From assembly GCA_001464495.1 (NCBI GenBank), contig LNDZ01000013.1, positions 216,453-280,452 of the forward strand: a stretch of 64,000 nucleotides of DNA, read 5' to 3'. This stretch comes from Betaproteobacteria bacterium Ga0074130 (lineage in GTDB: Bacteria > Pseudomonadota > Gammaproteobacteria > Burkholderiales > Rhodocyclaceae). The notes beneath the pieces are model-generated. The model saw only the letters and a list, made by a program, of their open reading frames with translations, was not told the origin of the DNA and searched no databases. The first letter of the stretch is position 1; every line of letters begins with the position of its first letter. This document shows positions 8,732 to 18,070 of the stretch, in pieces. Made by a program: the position numbers and the translations under genes.

Positions 8732-11074
8732 CTAGTGGCCTTGCCACTTCAGTCTGAGGGCATTGCCGACGACCGAGGCCGAGCTGAGGCTCATGGCCAG
8801 GGCTGCGATCAGCGGCGACAGCAGCCAGCCAGTGACGGGATAAAGGACGCCGGCGGCAATTGGAATCCCGAGCGCGTTGTAGAGGAAGGCGAACATCAGG
8901 TTCTGCCGCATATTGCCCACGGTCGCCTGGGAAAGCCCCCGAGCGTAGGCAATGCCGCGCAGGTCGCCCTTGACGAGCGTTAGCTGGGCGCTGTTCATTG
9001 CGACATCGGTGCCAGTGCCCATGGCAATACCGACATCGGCCTTGGCCAATGCAGGAGCGTCATTGATACCGTCGCCTGCCATGGCCACAATGCCTCCAGC
9101 TTTTTGCAGCTTCTCGACCAAGACAAGCTTGTCGGCCGGTTTCACCTCGCCATGGACCTCTTCAATCCCCAGCCGCGCGCCCACGGCCTTAGCTGTAGTC
9201 AAACCGTCGCCAGTGGCCATGACTAAACGGATGCCCACTTGCCGCAGCATAGCAAGCGCTTCTGCCGTACTCGACTTGATGGGATCGGACACGGCCAGCA
9301 GACCGGCGAGCTTCCCGTCAACACCTAGATACATCACGCTGGCGCCTTCACTGCGCAGGCGTTCGGCATCTGCCACGAGAGGCGCCACTTGCACGCCTGC
9401 TTGCTCCATCAGCACGGTATTGCCGAGTGCCAGGGACTTCCCGGCCACGCGACCATGCACGCCAATGCCGGTTGAAGACTCAAAGTCCTCGACCTTTTCC
9501 AGGCTAAGGCCTAGCTCTCTGGCCGCCGCTACGATGGCATCGGCAAGGGGATGCTCGCTACCCTGATCCAGGCTGGCGGCGAGCCGCAGCACCTCATCGG
9601 CCTCAAACCCCGTCGCCGGCACAGCTTGGTCGAAACGTGGCTTACCTTCGGTCAGCGTGCCGGTCTTGTCCACAATCAAGGTATCGACCTTGCGCAGATT
9701 CTCGATGGCCGCCGCGTCGCGGAACAACACGCCGTGTGTGGCCCCCTGGCCGGTGGCGACCATGATGGACATCGGCGTGGCGAGCCCCAGCGCGCAGGGG
9801 CAAGCGATGATCAGGACGGCTACCGCGTTGATGAGCCCGAATACCCAGCTCGGTTCAGGTCCCCATACACCCCAGCCAATAAAGGTCAGCACGGCAATGC
9901 CGACGACCACCATGACGAAGTAACCGGCCACCACATCGACAAGGCGCTGCATGGGTGCTTTTGAGCGTTGTGCCTGCACCACCATCTGCACAATCTGCGA
10001 CAGCATGGTTTCCGAACCGACGCGCTCCGAGCGCATGACCAGTGCACCATTAGTATTCATGGTGGCACCGATGACTTTATCGCCGAGACGCTTGGTGACG
10101 GGTACTGGCTCGCCCGTGAGCATGGACTCATCTACGGCGCTACTACCTTCCACTACCACGCCATCGACCGGGACCTTTTCGCCGGGACGAACTCTCAAAA
10201 GATCACCCACATGCACATGGGTAAGCGGCACATCCTCCTCACTGCCGTCAACGCCGATGCGACGAGCAGTTTTCGGTGACAACCCGAGTAGCGATTTGAT
10301 CGCAGCTGATGTTTGGGAGCGTGCCTTGAGTTCAAGCATTTGTCCCAGCAAGGTAAGGGAAATAATCACGTCGGCGGCCTCGTAATAAACCGCAATCCGC
10401 CCCATGGAAAAGAATGAATCAGGGAAAACCCCGGGCGCTAGAGTTGCCACCAGGCTATAAACAAAGGCCGCACCTGTTCCGAGGCCAATCAGTGTCCACA
10501 TGTTTGGGCTGCGCAGCATCACCGACAGCCAGCCGCGATGGAAGAAAGGCCAGCCAGCCCAGAGAACCACCGGCAGGGAAAGCAATAGCTCCACCCAAGT
10601 TTGGGTCTGCGGTTCCAGCCAGCCATAGCGGTGGCCGAACATGGCCAAAATGACGACGACGATGGAGAGCGGCAGTGTCCACCAGAAACGGCGGGTGAAA
10701 TCCTTGAGTTCAGGATCCTCTTCATCCTCCACCGAAGGCAGCTCGGGTTCCAGCGTCATTCCGCATTTCGGGCAAGAACCCGGATGGTCCTGGCGAATCT
10801 CCGGATGCATGGGACAGGTGTAGATCGTGCCTGACGGTGCCGGGTGAGCCTGTGGTGCAGAAGTACTTGGCTCCGTTATGTACTTCGCCGGATCGGCAAT
10901 GAATTTGTCTCGGCACTTGGTACTACAGAAGCGGTAGTCATGATCGGTGTACCGATAAACCTGAGGAGCGTCCACCTTCACCACCATGCCGCAGACGGGG
11001 TCTTTCAGCTCGTCGACATTAGGTTTTTTCGTCGGATCAGGGTGATACGCGTGTCCATGAGCATGGTGGTCCAT
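8732..11074 (-). CDS. copA: P1B-type copper/silver-exporting ATPase with N-terminal YHS and CPMHP metal-binding domains
   Basis: 780 residues. The N-terminus is His-rich, then a YHS domain (DPVCGM, with [10 protein letters not shown]) at about 25-65, then a heavy-metal-binding motif [20 protein letters not shown] near 85-105, in place of the usual HMA domains. The catalytic core is complete: CPC in the ion channel near 425, [11 protein letters not shown] near 469, SEHPLADAI, and [10 protein letters not shown]. This layout is that of SilP/CopF-type exporters moving Cu(I)/Ag(I) from cytoplasm to periplasm. A separate HMA chaperone is encoded just upstream at 11178 and may supply the metal. Confidence 0.93.
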   Translation of the reverse strand: MDHHAHGHAYHPDPTKKPNVDELKDPVCGMVVKVDAPQVYRYTDHDYRFCSTKCRDKFIADPAKYITEPSTSAPQAHPAPSGTIYTCPMHPEIRQDHPGSCPKCGMTLEPELPSVEDEEDPELKDFTRRFWWTLPLSIVVVILAMFGHRYGWLEPQTQTWVELLLSLPVVLWAGWPFFHRGWLSVMLRSPNMWTLIGLGTGAAFVYSLVATLAPGVFPDSFFSMGRIAVYYEAADVIISLTLLGQMLELKARSQTSAAIKSLLGLSPKTARRIGVDGSEEDVPLTHVHVGDLLRVRPGEKVPVDGVVVEGSSAVDESMLTGEPVPVTKRLGDKVIGATMNTNGALVMRSERVGSETMLSQIVQMVVQAQRSKAPMQRLVDVVAGYFVMVVVGIAVLTFIGWGVWGPEPSWVFGLINAVAVLIIACPCALGLATPMSIMVATGQGATHGVLFRDAAAIENLRKVDTLIVDKTGTLTEGKPRFDQAVPATGFEADEVLRLAASLDQGSEHPLADAIVAAARELGLSLEKVEDFESSTGIGVHGRVAGKSLALGNTVLMEQAGVQVAPLVADAERLRSEGASVMYLGVDGKLAGLLAVSDPIKSSTAEALAMLRQVGIRLVMATGDGLTTAKAVGARLGIEEVHGEVKPADKLVLVEKLQKAGGIVAMAGDGINDAPALAKADVGIAMGTGTDVAMNSAQLTLVKGDLRGIAYARGLSQATVGNMRQNLMFAFLYNALGIPIAAGVLYPVTGWLLSPLIAALAMSLSSASVVGNALRLKWQGH

Positions 11075-11177
11075 ATTTATTCTCCCGAGTATTTAGATTT
11101 GATTCCGGCGCTGGTCCAGATCCACTGGTCTGTAGATAATCAGGAAAAAAGTTCCGATATGATCATTTGCATGTGAA

Positions 11178-11438
11178 TCAGTGCCCGCAGCAGCCTCCGC
11201 CAGTACGAGGGCTGCCAGCGGCAGCACCCACCGGCGTCGCGGGATAGCCGGCCGCCGTCAAGGTTTGAATCAGCTCAGGCTGCAAGGCTTGGGCATTGTC
11301 CACGCTGGCCCGGGCCACGCCGTGCGTGAGATCCACTTCTGCACTGTGAACCCCGGGTACATCGAGCATGGCTTTCTTGACTTTTGAGACACAGCCACCG
11401 CAAGTCATACCCGCTACGTTAAGTTCGATGTGTTCCAT
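11178..11438 (-). CDS. copZ: CopZ-like HMA-domain copper chaperone
   Basis: An 86-residue cytoplasmic protein with one ferredoxin-like HMA domain. GMTCGGC at residues 10-16 carries the two Cu(I)-binding Cys. The C-terminus adds GGGCCGH, an extra Cys/His metal site not found in minimal CopZ. It is upstream of and co-directional with the P-type ATPase (gap 103 bases), the expected delivery target, whose own N-terminus lacks HMA domains. Confidence 0.9.
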   Translation of the reverse strand: MEHIELNVAGMTCGGCVSKVKKAMLDVPGVHSAEVDLTHGVARASVDNAQALQPELIQTLTAAGYPATPVGAAAGSPRTGGGCCGH

Positions 11439-11528
11439 ACAACACTCCTTTGCGTACAGGTTTAAGACGATAGGCTGAGAGGATCGAGTTCATAGGCTCG
11501 ACCTGTTCTGCCACTTAGACACCAATTG

Positions 11529-11550
11529 ATGACAAGTCCAGTTTTGTCAT
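11529..11550. promoter_or_regulatory. Inverted repeat upstream of copZ, possible operator
   Basis: ATGACAA (11529-11535) and TTGTCAT (11544-11550) form a perfect 7-bp inverted repeat with an 8-base spacer, 91 bases upstream of the copZ start and just past the end of the methyltransferase-like gene. The half-site TGACA equals that of the CusR box, but the spacing here is 10 instead of 4. It could be an operator or a weak terminator. Confidence 0.35.
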
Positions 11551-11560
11551 GATGGCAATA

Positions 11561-12220
11561 TCAGTTTGCATTACTGCCCAGCCCTCGCTGGGGCCACCGG
11601 GGGATGAACCTGGGTGTCTTGTTTGCGTAACGATCAAACGTGTCACCGAATTGCGCACGCATTTCCTCTTCTTCCTTGATCGCCAGCCGACCGTACATCA
11701 GCAGCAAGATCGGGAACATGAGCAAGGTCAACAGCGTCGGCCATTGCAGCAGGAAGCCGAGCAAGATCAGTACAAACGCGACATATTGCGGATGACGAAT
11801 GCGTGCGTACGGACCCGCTGTGGCAAGGCTGTGTCTGCGCTGCGCGTGATATAGAACCTGCCAGGCATTCGATAGCAGATAGAAGCCATACCCAAGGAAT
11901 ACATAACTGGCGATATGTAAGACACCGAAGTGGGGGTTTCCCGTCTCGCCGAGCAAGGTTGACCACAAATGGCCTGCATCGTGGGAAAGAATATCCAGCC
12001 CCGGATACTTAGTTTGGAGCCATCCGGACAGCAGGTAGATGGTCAAGGGGAAGCCGTACATTTCGACGAACAGGGCGACAACGAAGGCAGAGAAGGCACC
12101 AAAAGTCCGCCAATCCCGCGAAGTTTGCGGCTTAAAGAAACTGAAGGCGAACATGATGAAGATTGCTGAATTGAGAATGACCAGTGTCCATAATCCGTAG
12201 GCTTGAGTGTCGTGCGTCAT
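11561..12220 (-). CDS. Integral-membrane methyltransferase-like protein (ICMT/PEMT family)
   Basis: 219 residues with about five membrane segments. The C-terminal half holds the family signature GPYARIRHPQYVAFVLILLG and a later EEEEMRAQFGDTFDRYANKT, as in bacterial isoprenylcysteine methyltransferase-like proteins. Such genes are common in copper and heavy-metal clusters, but their substrate is unknown and I assign none. The start overlaps the end of the DUF2933 gene by 4 bases, so the two are translated together. Confidence 0.8.
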   Translation of the reverse strand: MTHDTQAYGLWTLVILNSAIFIMFAFSFFKPQTSRDWRTFGAFSAFVVALFVEMYGFPLTIYLLSGWLQTKYPGLDILSHDAGHLWSTLLGETGNPHFGVLHIASYVFLGYGFYLLSNAWQVLYHAQRRHSLATAGPYARIRHPQYVAFVLILLGFLLQWPTLLTLLMFPILLLMYGRLAIKEEEEMRAQFGDTFDRYANKTPRFIPRWPQRGLGSNAN

Positions 12221-12495
12221 GAGCGATCTCCTTCTTTCTTTGCATCCGGAAAGTTGTCAGGCGACTTCCCAGTGTGTCCTCCGTGCCCGCCATGACCATG
12301 GCCACCGTGCATGAATACGTGCATCAACGGGCAGGCAAGCAGCAGTAGAAAGGGCAAAGCCCCAATCACATGGGCCAGATGTTCGGTCAAGAGGAAGTAA
12401 GCGGCGATACCGCCCAACACCAGCAAACCGATTCCGTAGCGAGAGCCCCAGAAACTGGCGGGGCTGTTTTCGTCATGATCATGCTGGTGTTCCAT
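12217..12495 (-). CDS. DUF2933 small membrane protein
   Basis: 92 residues: a His-rich N-terminus, two hydrophobic helices at about 22-60 separated by EHLAHVIGA, and a tail with repeated HGGHGHGGHGGH. This is the usual DUF2933 layout found beside copper genes; function unknown, metal binding at the His tail is inference. It is translationally coupled to the ICMT-like gene. Confidence 0.8.
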   Translation of the reverse strand: MEHQHDHDENSPASFWGSRYGIGLLVLGGIAAYFLLTEHLAHVIGALPFLLLLACPLMHVFMHGGHGHGGHGGHTGKSPDNFPDAKKEGDRS

Positions 12496-12504
12496 GGTGG
12501 TCTC

Positions 12505-12930
12505 CTATTGGGCCGGCATAGCGGACATGCGGTCCATCATCATCTGCATCATCATTTCCATCATGTCCATGCGCATTTGCATGCCAGACTGGTCGCCCAT
12601 CTTGCCTTTCTGACCGCCCATTTCCTTCATCACGGACATGCTGGACTGCATGGTTTTCATATGCTCATCCATGAGGGCTTTACGCTCTTCAGGCGTTTTC
12701 GCATTCATCATCTTGTCGTGCATCTCTTGCATATGCTTCATCTGCATTTGCATGCGTTGCTTGGTTTCAACGGACGAAGCTGCAGGTTTCTCAGCTGTAC
12801 TCTTCTTTGCCGGCGTACTTGCGGTCGCCTCTGGGTGATGGGCTTTGTGATCTTGTGCGTCAGCGGCCAAGGATGGGAAAGTGGCCATTGAGGCCACAGC
12901 GAATAAAACCGGAAGGGCGAGGTGTTTCAT
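12505..12930 (-). CDS. Met-rich periplasmic protein
   Basis: 141 residues with a signal peptide (MKHLALPVLFAVASMATF). The last 82 residues contain 27 Met, in MxxM and MMM runs such as MDMMEMMMQMMMDRM. Thioether-rich proteins of this kind bind Cu(I) or Ag(I) in the periplasm, so a copper sponge is likely but inferred. It precedes the DUF2933 gene by 9 bases. I recognise no named family. Confidence 0.75.
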   Translation of the reverse strand: MKHLALPVLFAVASMATFPSLAADAQDHKAHHPEATASTPAKKSTAEKPAASSVETKQRMQMQMKHMQEMHDKMMNAKTPEERKALMDEHMKTMQSSMSVMKEMGGQKGKMGDQSGMQMRMDMMEMMMQMMMDRMSAMPAQ

Positions 12931-13027
12931 GAAGCCTCCTTAAGGCGATATCGATTGAATGGGTATTGCTTAAATCCCTTCAAGGCGTGCCAAGTTGGCA
13001 AGAGTCGTCCGCATTGGTCTTCTCGGC

Positions 13028-13229
13028 TTAATCGGCAACTGCGCCTTCTTTGCCCTGTTGCGCATGGCCCATCTTTTCTTCCATGGGCGGATGCTTTTTC
13101 ATTTTCTTGGCCGGAGCCTTGGTAGCGGCTTCGGGTATTGCGGCCTTGTCGACGTCTGCTGCGTAAGTGTGCAGTACAAGAGCCCTGCGGTCAGTGCGGT
13201 AGCCAACGAAGTTGGCAGCTTCTTGTCAT
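13028..13229 (-). pseudogene. Frameshifted small secreted protein of the copper cluster
   Basis: An ATG at 13229 has a good ribosome site (GAGGAGA), but the frame stops soon. Shifting one base after the start gives KKLPTSLATALTAGLL, a signal peptide. Shifting again near 13175 gives LHTYAADVDKAAIPEAATK, then a Lys/Met-rich tail ending at TAA 13028. The two breaks fit loss of one A (AA to A at codon 2) and one G (GG to G). The product would be about 67 residues. It is either a decayed gene or a good gene with two one-base sequence errors. Confidence 0.6.
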
Positions 13230-13315
13230 TCTCCTCAGTATTGAATCCGGTGCTTATCCGAGCGTTTCGGATGCTTTATCTTGCGCCTACTGGCACAATG
13301 ATTAATTGATATGGA

Positions 13316-13867
13316 TCAATGACGATGCTGTCCATGGTCACCGCCGCTCGCAGCCGTACCGTATCCCCTCAATTCGATATAGCGTGCGGTTTGTACGGGA
13401 GTAAGGATCTCGATTTGCGCCAGATGGGCGGCCAAATGGCTGCCTCTTAAGCGAGCCTGCAAGTTCCCGATTTGCTCAAGGGTATGGGTCAGCGACGTCT
13501 GATCGATGTGCTTGCTGCTGAATAATTGATCGAGAATGCGTTCCTTGCCGATCAGTTCCGTACCTAGGGCAATAGCCTCTTTTGACATGGAGTCGAACAG
13601 CGCTTCGGTCCGCGAGCGCTGTTCGGCCGTCAAGCCCAGATCGGTGGCAAGCTCCAGTACATGCGCAGGGCCGGGATAGCCGTTGAGTTCTGCGGCCTTG
13701 GCCATGCCCATTCCCTTGCCCGTCAGATAGGCGCCAGTCTCTTCGTCCGAGAAGGCTTTGATACCGCGCGAATCTTGTCCGAGATAGGCAGAGCTTCCCG
13801 CAAATATCGCGGTGCTCGTCACCGCGGTCGCGATGGCGGCTGTAACGAAGCGGACATAAGATTTCAT
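13316..13867 (-). CDS. Periplasmic heavy-metal sensor/Spy-CpxP-like protein
   Basis: 183 residues with a signal peptide (cleavage near FAGSS). The mature part is helical, with LATDLGLTAEQRSRTEALFD in the middle and EILTPVQTARYIELRGY near the end, the paired LTxxQ-type motifs of the Spy/CpxP/CnrX-like family, plus a His-rich tail (GGDHGQHRH). Such proteins act as periplasmic chaperones or metal sensors; the tail argues for metal binding. It precedes the small pseudogene in the same direction. Confidence 0.75.
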   Translation of the reverse strand: MKSYVRFVTAAIATAVTSTAIFAGSSAYLGQDSRGIKAFSDEETGAYLTGKGMGMAKAAELNGYPGPAHVLELATDLGLTAEQRSRTEALFDSMSKEAIALGTELIGKERILDQLFSSKHIDQTSLTHTLEQIGNLQARLRGSHLAAHLAQIEILTPVQTARYIELRGYGTAASGGDHGQHRH

Positions 13868-13899
13868 GACGTTCCTCGGGTAGGGAATGGGCGTGGGGC

Positions 13900-14229
13900 T
13901 TACTTGGCCGCTTCGATCTGGGTCACGGTCAACGCACCGTTGACCTTGTCAGCGGCGAAGTTGACCTTGTCACCGACCTTGACCTTATCGAGCATCGAAG
14001 CCTCCTTGACACGGAACACCATGGTCATCGGCGCCATGTCCAGATTGACCAGCGGGCCATGCTTGAGCGTGATTTTCCCTGCGTCTTTGTCGATCTTCTT
14101 GACCTCACCACTCGACAGCGCTGCAGGTGCAGCAGCGCTTGCCTTCTCTGTGTGATGGGCATCATCCGCATAGGCCAGCGAGGACAGTGCCAGGCTCAAT
14201 GCAACAACAGTAGTAGTAACAAGTTTCAT
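13900..14229 (-). CDS. cusF: CusF-like periplasmic copper chaperone with Trp-to-Met change
   Basis: 109 residues: signal peptide (cleavage near AYADD), then one OB-fold CusF domain. The metal site reads LKHGPLVNLDMAPMTMVF: the His ligand and both Met ligands (MTM) are present, but the position of the cation-pi capping Trp of E. coli CusF (Trp44) is Met. In engineered CusF this change adds a thioether ligand. The second CusF domain here, fused to CusB, keeps the Trp, so the cell has two CusF sites of different chemistry. Confidence 0.9.
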   Translation of the reverse strand: MKLVTTTVVALSLALSSLAYADDAHHTEKASAAAPAALSSGEVKKIDKDAGKITLKHGPLVNLDMAPMTMVFRVKEASMLDKVKVGDKVNFAADKVNGALTVTQIEAAK

Positions 14230-14254
14230 GTTCAGACTCCTTTAGTGGGGTGAT

Positions 14255-14737
14255 TTACTTGACGGCAACCTTGCCTGCCATGCCAGCCTCGAAATGGCCG
14301 GGTTGGAGGCAGGCGAAGTCAAAGGTTCCGGCGCTAGCGAACTTCCAGATGAACTGACCGGTCTTGCCGGGATCGACTTGCACCTGGTTCGGATCGTCAT
14401 GCTCCATTTCCGGGTGCTTGCGCATCTGTTCGGCATGCGCCTTCAGTTCCTGAACCGAGCCGAGGACCATTTCATGACGGACCTGGCCGCTGTTCTTGAC
14501 GACAAACTTGATAGTCTCGCCCTTTTTGACTTCGATCTTTGCAGGGGTGAAACGCATGTTGTCCGTCATATCGACATTGACGGTACGGCTGACTTCGCTG
14601 GCCTTGCCGGGCTTGCCAATGGAGGATGCGTGGCCGCCGTGACTATGACCTGCATCGGCGTATGCGATGGTGCTGCCTGCCGCAAGTGCCGCCACCGAGA
14701 TAAGCGTGCTAAGAACAAAGTGCTTGGGAGATTTCAT
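14255..14737 (-). CDS. Cupredoxin-family periplasmic copper protein
   Basis: 160 residues with a signal peptide and a short His-rich N-terminus (AGHSHGGHAS). The plastocyanin-like fold shows in MRFTPAKIEVKKGETIKF, then the type 1 copper ligands: His in GQVRHEMVLG, and Cys, His and Met in ACLQPGHFEAGM. This fits the copper-resistance cupredoxins found next to multicopper oxidases. It lies 17 bases past the oxidase gene and may exchange electrons or copper with it. Confidence 0.88.
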   Translation of the reverse strand: MKSPKHFVLSTLISVAALAAGSTIAYADAGHSHGGHASSIGKPGKASEVSRTVNVDMTDNMRFTPAKIEVKKGETIKFVVKNSGQVRHEMVLGSVQELKAHAEQMRKHPEMEHDDPNQVQVDPGKTGQFIWKFASAGTFDFACLQPGHFEAGMAGKVAVK

Positions 14738-14753
14738 GATGTTTCCTTTTTAG

Positions 14754-16145
14754 TTAATGACTATGGCTGCCGCCACCCTTGCGGGCTTTCATGACGGTGT
14801 CGCCGGGGTTGATGGAGGTGTTCGCATCTGGAGCGCGTTTAGCTGCAGGCATGTCCTGCTTGGTACTGCCCTTCCATTCGGACGCTACGGTGCCTTTGGG
14901 GTGGCGATACCAACCCGGATCCTTGTAGTTGCCGTGCGGTTGATCCTTGCGGACTTTGACAATGGTGAACATGCCGCCCATTTCGACGCCACCGAAGGGG
15001 CCTTCTCCAGTCATCATCGGCAGGGTGTTGTCGGGCAGCGGCATTTCCATGCCCTCCATGGAGCCTCCCTTGTCGCCCATGACCATGTACTCGGGGATGA
15101 GCTTGTTGATTTTTTCAGCAACGCCCTTGTGATCCACGCCGACCAGGGTGGGTACGTCGTGGCCCATGGCGTTCATGGTGTGATGTGACTTGTGACAATG
15201 GAAAGCCCAGTCGCCAAGATCAGTAGCATCGAACTCGATCGCGCGCATCTGACCAACCGCAATGTCTGCCGTTACCTCCGGCCAACGCGCAGCGGGCGGA
15301 ACCCAGCCCCCATCCGTTCCGGTCACCTCGAATTCGTGGCCATGCAAATGGATCGGGTGATTGGTCATGGTCAGATTGCCGACCCGGATACGCACCCGGT
15401 CACCCTGGCGACAGACCAGCGGATCAATCCCTGGCCAGACACGGCTGTTGAAGGTCCACAGGTTGAAGTCCAGCATGGTGTTGACCTTGGGCGTGAAACT
15501 GCCGGGATCAATGTCATAGGCAGACAGCAGGAAGACGAAATCGCGATCGACCTTGTATTGAGCCGGGTCTTTCGGATGCGTCACCCAGAAGCCCATCATG
15601 CCCATGGCCATCTGCACCATCTCATCTGCGTGCGAGTGGTACATGAACGTGCCTGGGCGTTTGGCCTCGAACTCGTACATGAAGGTCTTACCGGGAGGGA
15701 TGCCGCGCTGATTGAGCCCGGTGACGCCATCCATCCCGTTCGGCAAGCGCTGGCCGTGCCAATGCACACTGGTGTGTTCCGGCAGCTTGTTGGTCACGAA
15801 AATGCGTACCCGATCACCTTCCACCACTTCGATGGTCGGGCCGGGCGATTGGCCGTTGTAACCCCAGAGGTGTGCCTTCATACCGGGGGCGATTTCACGT
15901 ACCACGGGCTCGGCGACCAAGTGAAATTCCTTGACGCCGTTCTTCATGCGCCAGGGAAGCGTCCAGCCATTCAGCGTGACGACGGGGTTGTAAGGGCGGC
16001 CATTGGGTGGCATCAGCGGGCCTTGGGTACTGGCCTTGCTCATGGTGGGGGCTTCAGGCAACGAGGCCGCGCCTGCCTTGCTGACAAGTCCTGCACCCAA
16101 AACAACAGCACCGGCACCCATAAAGAAGTCTCTACGTGAGGTCAT
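14754..16145 (-). CDS. Tat-exported multicopper oxidase
   Basis: I choose ATG 16145, preceded by AAGGA, which starts exactly at a Tat signal (MTSRRDFFMGAGAVVLGAG); the longer frame to 16202 overlaps the TolC gene and adds nothing. The 463-residue protein has all four copper motifs: HWHGQR, MYHSHADEM, HPIHLHGHEF and WAFHCHKSHHTMNAM (type 1 and 2/3 ligands). Periplasmic oxidation of toxic Cu(I) to Cu(II) is the likely role. It is shorter than classical PcoA/CopA (about 600), so I leave the symbol blank. Confidence 0.9.
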   Translation of the reverse strand: MTSRRDFFMGAGAVVLGAGLVSKAGAASLPEAPTMSKASTQGPLMPPNGRPYNPVVTLNGWTLPWRMKNGVKEFHLVAEPVVREIAPGMKAHLWGYNGQSPGPTIEVVEGDRVRIFVTNKLPEHTSVHWHGQRLPNGMDGVTGLNQRGIPPGKTFMYEFEAKRPGTFMYHSHADEMVQMAMGMMGFWVTHPKDPAQYKVDRDFVFLLSAYDIDPGSFTPKVNTMLDFNLWTFNSRVWPGIDPLVCRQGDRVRIRVGNLTMTNHPIHLHGHEFEVTGTDGGWVPPAARWPEVTADIAVGQMRAIEFDATDLGDWAFHCHKSHHTMNAMGHDVPTLVGVDHKGVAEKINKLIPEYMVMGDKGGSMEGMEMPLPDNTLPMMTGEGPFGGVEMGGMFTIVKVRKDQPHGNYKDPGWYRHPKGTVASEWKGSTKQDMPAAKRAPDANTSINPGDTVMKARKGGGSHSH

Positions 16146-16167
16146 ATAATTTTCCTTTTCGGGCGGC

Positions 16168-17595
16168 TCAGTGGCCGCCTCCTTCATTGGCGGCAACAGC
16201 ACCCATGGATGCTGGAACGTTGCTGGAGCTTGGCTTGCCGATCAGCGCCATGTCGAGATCGGCTTGGGCCAGCCAGAAGTCGCGTAGGGCTTCGATGTAA
16301 CCGTTCACCGTGCTTATTTGTGAGCGTGCATCTGCGAGCAGGTCGAAAACGCTGAGCAACATGCCGTTATAACGAAGCTGGTTCTCTTCTGAGATACGCT
16401 TCTTGAGCGGCACAATTTCGTCGCGGTAGTGCTTGGCAATGTCATAGCTGGTGCGATAGGACTGGTAGCTCTCACGTACCTCGGAGCGTGCATTGACGGC
16501 CATCTCGCCAGCGCGATTGAGGGCTTGCATGTAGATCGATTCGGCCTTGGTGACCTTGGCTGTACCCCAGTCGAAAATGGGCAATTCGAAACCAATCTCA
16601 TAGCCCTTCTTGTAAGGTTCTGACCGCGCCCCTTCTTGAACACGCGCAGGACCCAGCTCCAGCACATTGATGAAGCGTGTTGCTTTGGTTAGCCCCAGGT
16701 TGCTGGCCAGACCTTCGGTTTCCAGGCGAATAGCCTGCAGGTCGAGCCGCTGCTCCATGGCCAGCGATTCGATGCCAGGAAGGTCGCTGGCCGTCTTGGG
16801 TAGGTCGGGCAGGCGTTCCGGGAGCTTGTAGTCGAGTTGTTGGCCCCACAGACCCATCAAGCGCGTCAGCTGTTCTCGAGATGAAGTGGCCGCCTGACGC
16901 GAACGGGCCAACTGTGCGACTGCATCCGCATAGAAACCTTGCTCCTTCGCCTGAGCCAACTTGCTCCAGTTCCCCACCTTTGCCATACGCCTGCCCAGCT
17001 CAGCACCCGCCTCAGCGGCGTCTTTGACCTGCGCCATATACTCAGTGGTTTGCTGAGCAGAAATGGCTGTGTAGTAAGCCTTGCGCGTATCCGCTGCCAA
17101 TCGAAGGACCTCGGAGGTCACCTGGCGCTGAGTTTGTGCAAAGCGGCGCTCTTCAACCTTTTGAGCCAAGGGCATGGTGATCAATGAAAAGACATTGAAG
17201 GTGAATGCCTGCTCGATCTTGTATTCATCTTCATATCGGGCCCGCAGCATCGAAAAGCGTGGATTGGGTAAACGCCCGGCCTGCACCAGATCAGCCTCTG
17301 AAATTCCCAGCTCGTAGAAGGAAGCCTGCAGGCCCTTGTTGTTGAGCAGGGCAATCTGGACGGCGTCATCCACGGTCAATGGTTTCTTCAGTAGCTCGCT
17401 CACCCGGCTGTCGATGGTGTTTTGATCCTCGCCGGAACGCGACCATTTAACATCCTTGCCGATACGGTCTTTGGTTGTTTTTTCCACCGATCCGAAACCG
17501 CCATCGGCCGAGAAGCTGGCACAGCCAGCCAGTACGGAGCTCGCGAGTAAGGCGCCAATTAGCCGAACCTTGGAAGACTTGAAGAGTGTGTTCAT
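16168..17595 (-). CDS. TolC-family outer-membrane lipoprotein of the copper cluster
   Basis: 475 residues. A lipoprotein signal ends in LAGC at about residue 25, so the mature protein is lipid-anchored. Two TolC-type repeats follow (LTVDDAVQIALLNNKGLQAS and the later EVRESYQSYRTSY). No RND pump or adaptor accompanies it; it sits directly before the multicopper oxidase. This second TolC is unlike CusC in the window. Its partner is unknown. The start overlaps the previous stop by one base (TGATG). Confidence 0.85.
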   Translation of the reverse strand: MNTLFKSSKVRLIGALLASSVLAGCASFSADGGFGSVEKTTKDRIGKDVKWSRSGEDQNTIDSRVSELLKKPLTVDDAVQIALLNNKGLQASFYELGISEADLVQAGRLPNPRFSMLRARYEDEYKIEQAFTFNVFSLITMPLAQKVEERRFAQTQRQVTSEVLRLAADTRKAYYTAISAQQTTEYMAQVKDAAEAGAELGRRMAKVGNWSKLAQAKEQGFYADAVAQLARSRQAATSSREQLTRLMGLWGQQLDYKLPERLPDLPKTASDLPGIESLAMEQRLDLQAIRLETEGLASNLGLTKATRFINVLELGPARVQEGARSEPYKKGYEIGFELPIFDWGTAKVTKAESIYMQALNRAGEMAVNARSEVRESYQSYRTSYDIAKHYRDEIVPLKKRISEENQLRYNGMLLSVFDLLADARSQISTVNGYIEALRDFWLAQADLDMALIGKPSSSNVPASMGAVAANEGGGH

Positions 17596-17930
17596 CAGTG
17601 CTGCCCTCCATGCTTCATCGAGTGACCCGCATGTGGGTCTGCCTTGCTGGCACCACGACTTGAATCACTCTGGGGGGCAGACTTTTCATGCCCGGCATGA
17701 CCACCACCCATCACGTCTTCATGGGCTTCACGCCAGCCTTTCATCGGGGCATCGTCCCAGGCTTGATAGCCATCAAAGGCTGATTGATAAATCGCCTTTG
17801 GTGCAGTCGCCTCTGGATTCATAGCAGGAACAGTTGCCTCTTCCGCATATGTCGGGGAATAGAGCAATACGCCGACCAGCAAGGTCAGCGCAGTGGCCGG
17901 TTTATGGACTGACTTAATCGTCTTGAACAT
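17595..17930 (-). CDS. Small His/Met-containing periplasmic protein
   Basis: 111 residues: signal peptide (cleavage near TYAEE), an acidic middle (AFDGYQAWDDAPMKGWREAH) and a His-rich C-terminus (GGGHAGHEK, DPHAGHSMKHGGQH). Copper binding is inferred from the tail and location. It begins a run of four co-directional copper genes (TolC, oxidase, cupredoxin, CusF) joined by overlaps or short gaps. I do not recognise a named family. Confidence 0.7.
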   Translation of the reverse strand: MFKTIKSVHKPATALTLLVGVLLYSPTYAEEATVPAMNPEATAPKAIYQSAFDGYQAWDDAPMKGWREAHEDVMGGGHAGHEKSAPQSDSSRGASKADPHAGHSMKHGGQH

Positions 17931-18070
17931 GATTTCCTCACGTCGCTTGTCGTTTGACTGAGCGGCAATGCCGCCAGGGAAACCGCGAATGCAGGCGCTA
18001 TCGGGATAGCGCGACAGGCGTAACGAACGCGAAGCTCAGGCGTGCGTTGGCCTCTGCATGCGCAGATGGG

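Noticed and set aside
12995..13309. Plus-strand 104-residue frame
   Set aside because: It is antisense to the frameshifted secreted protein and lacks any family signal.
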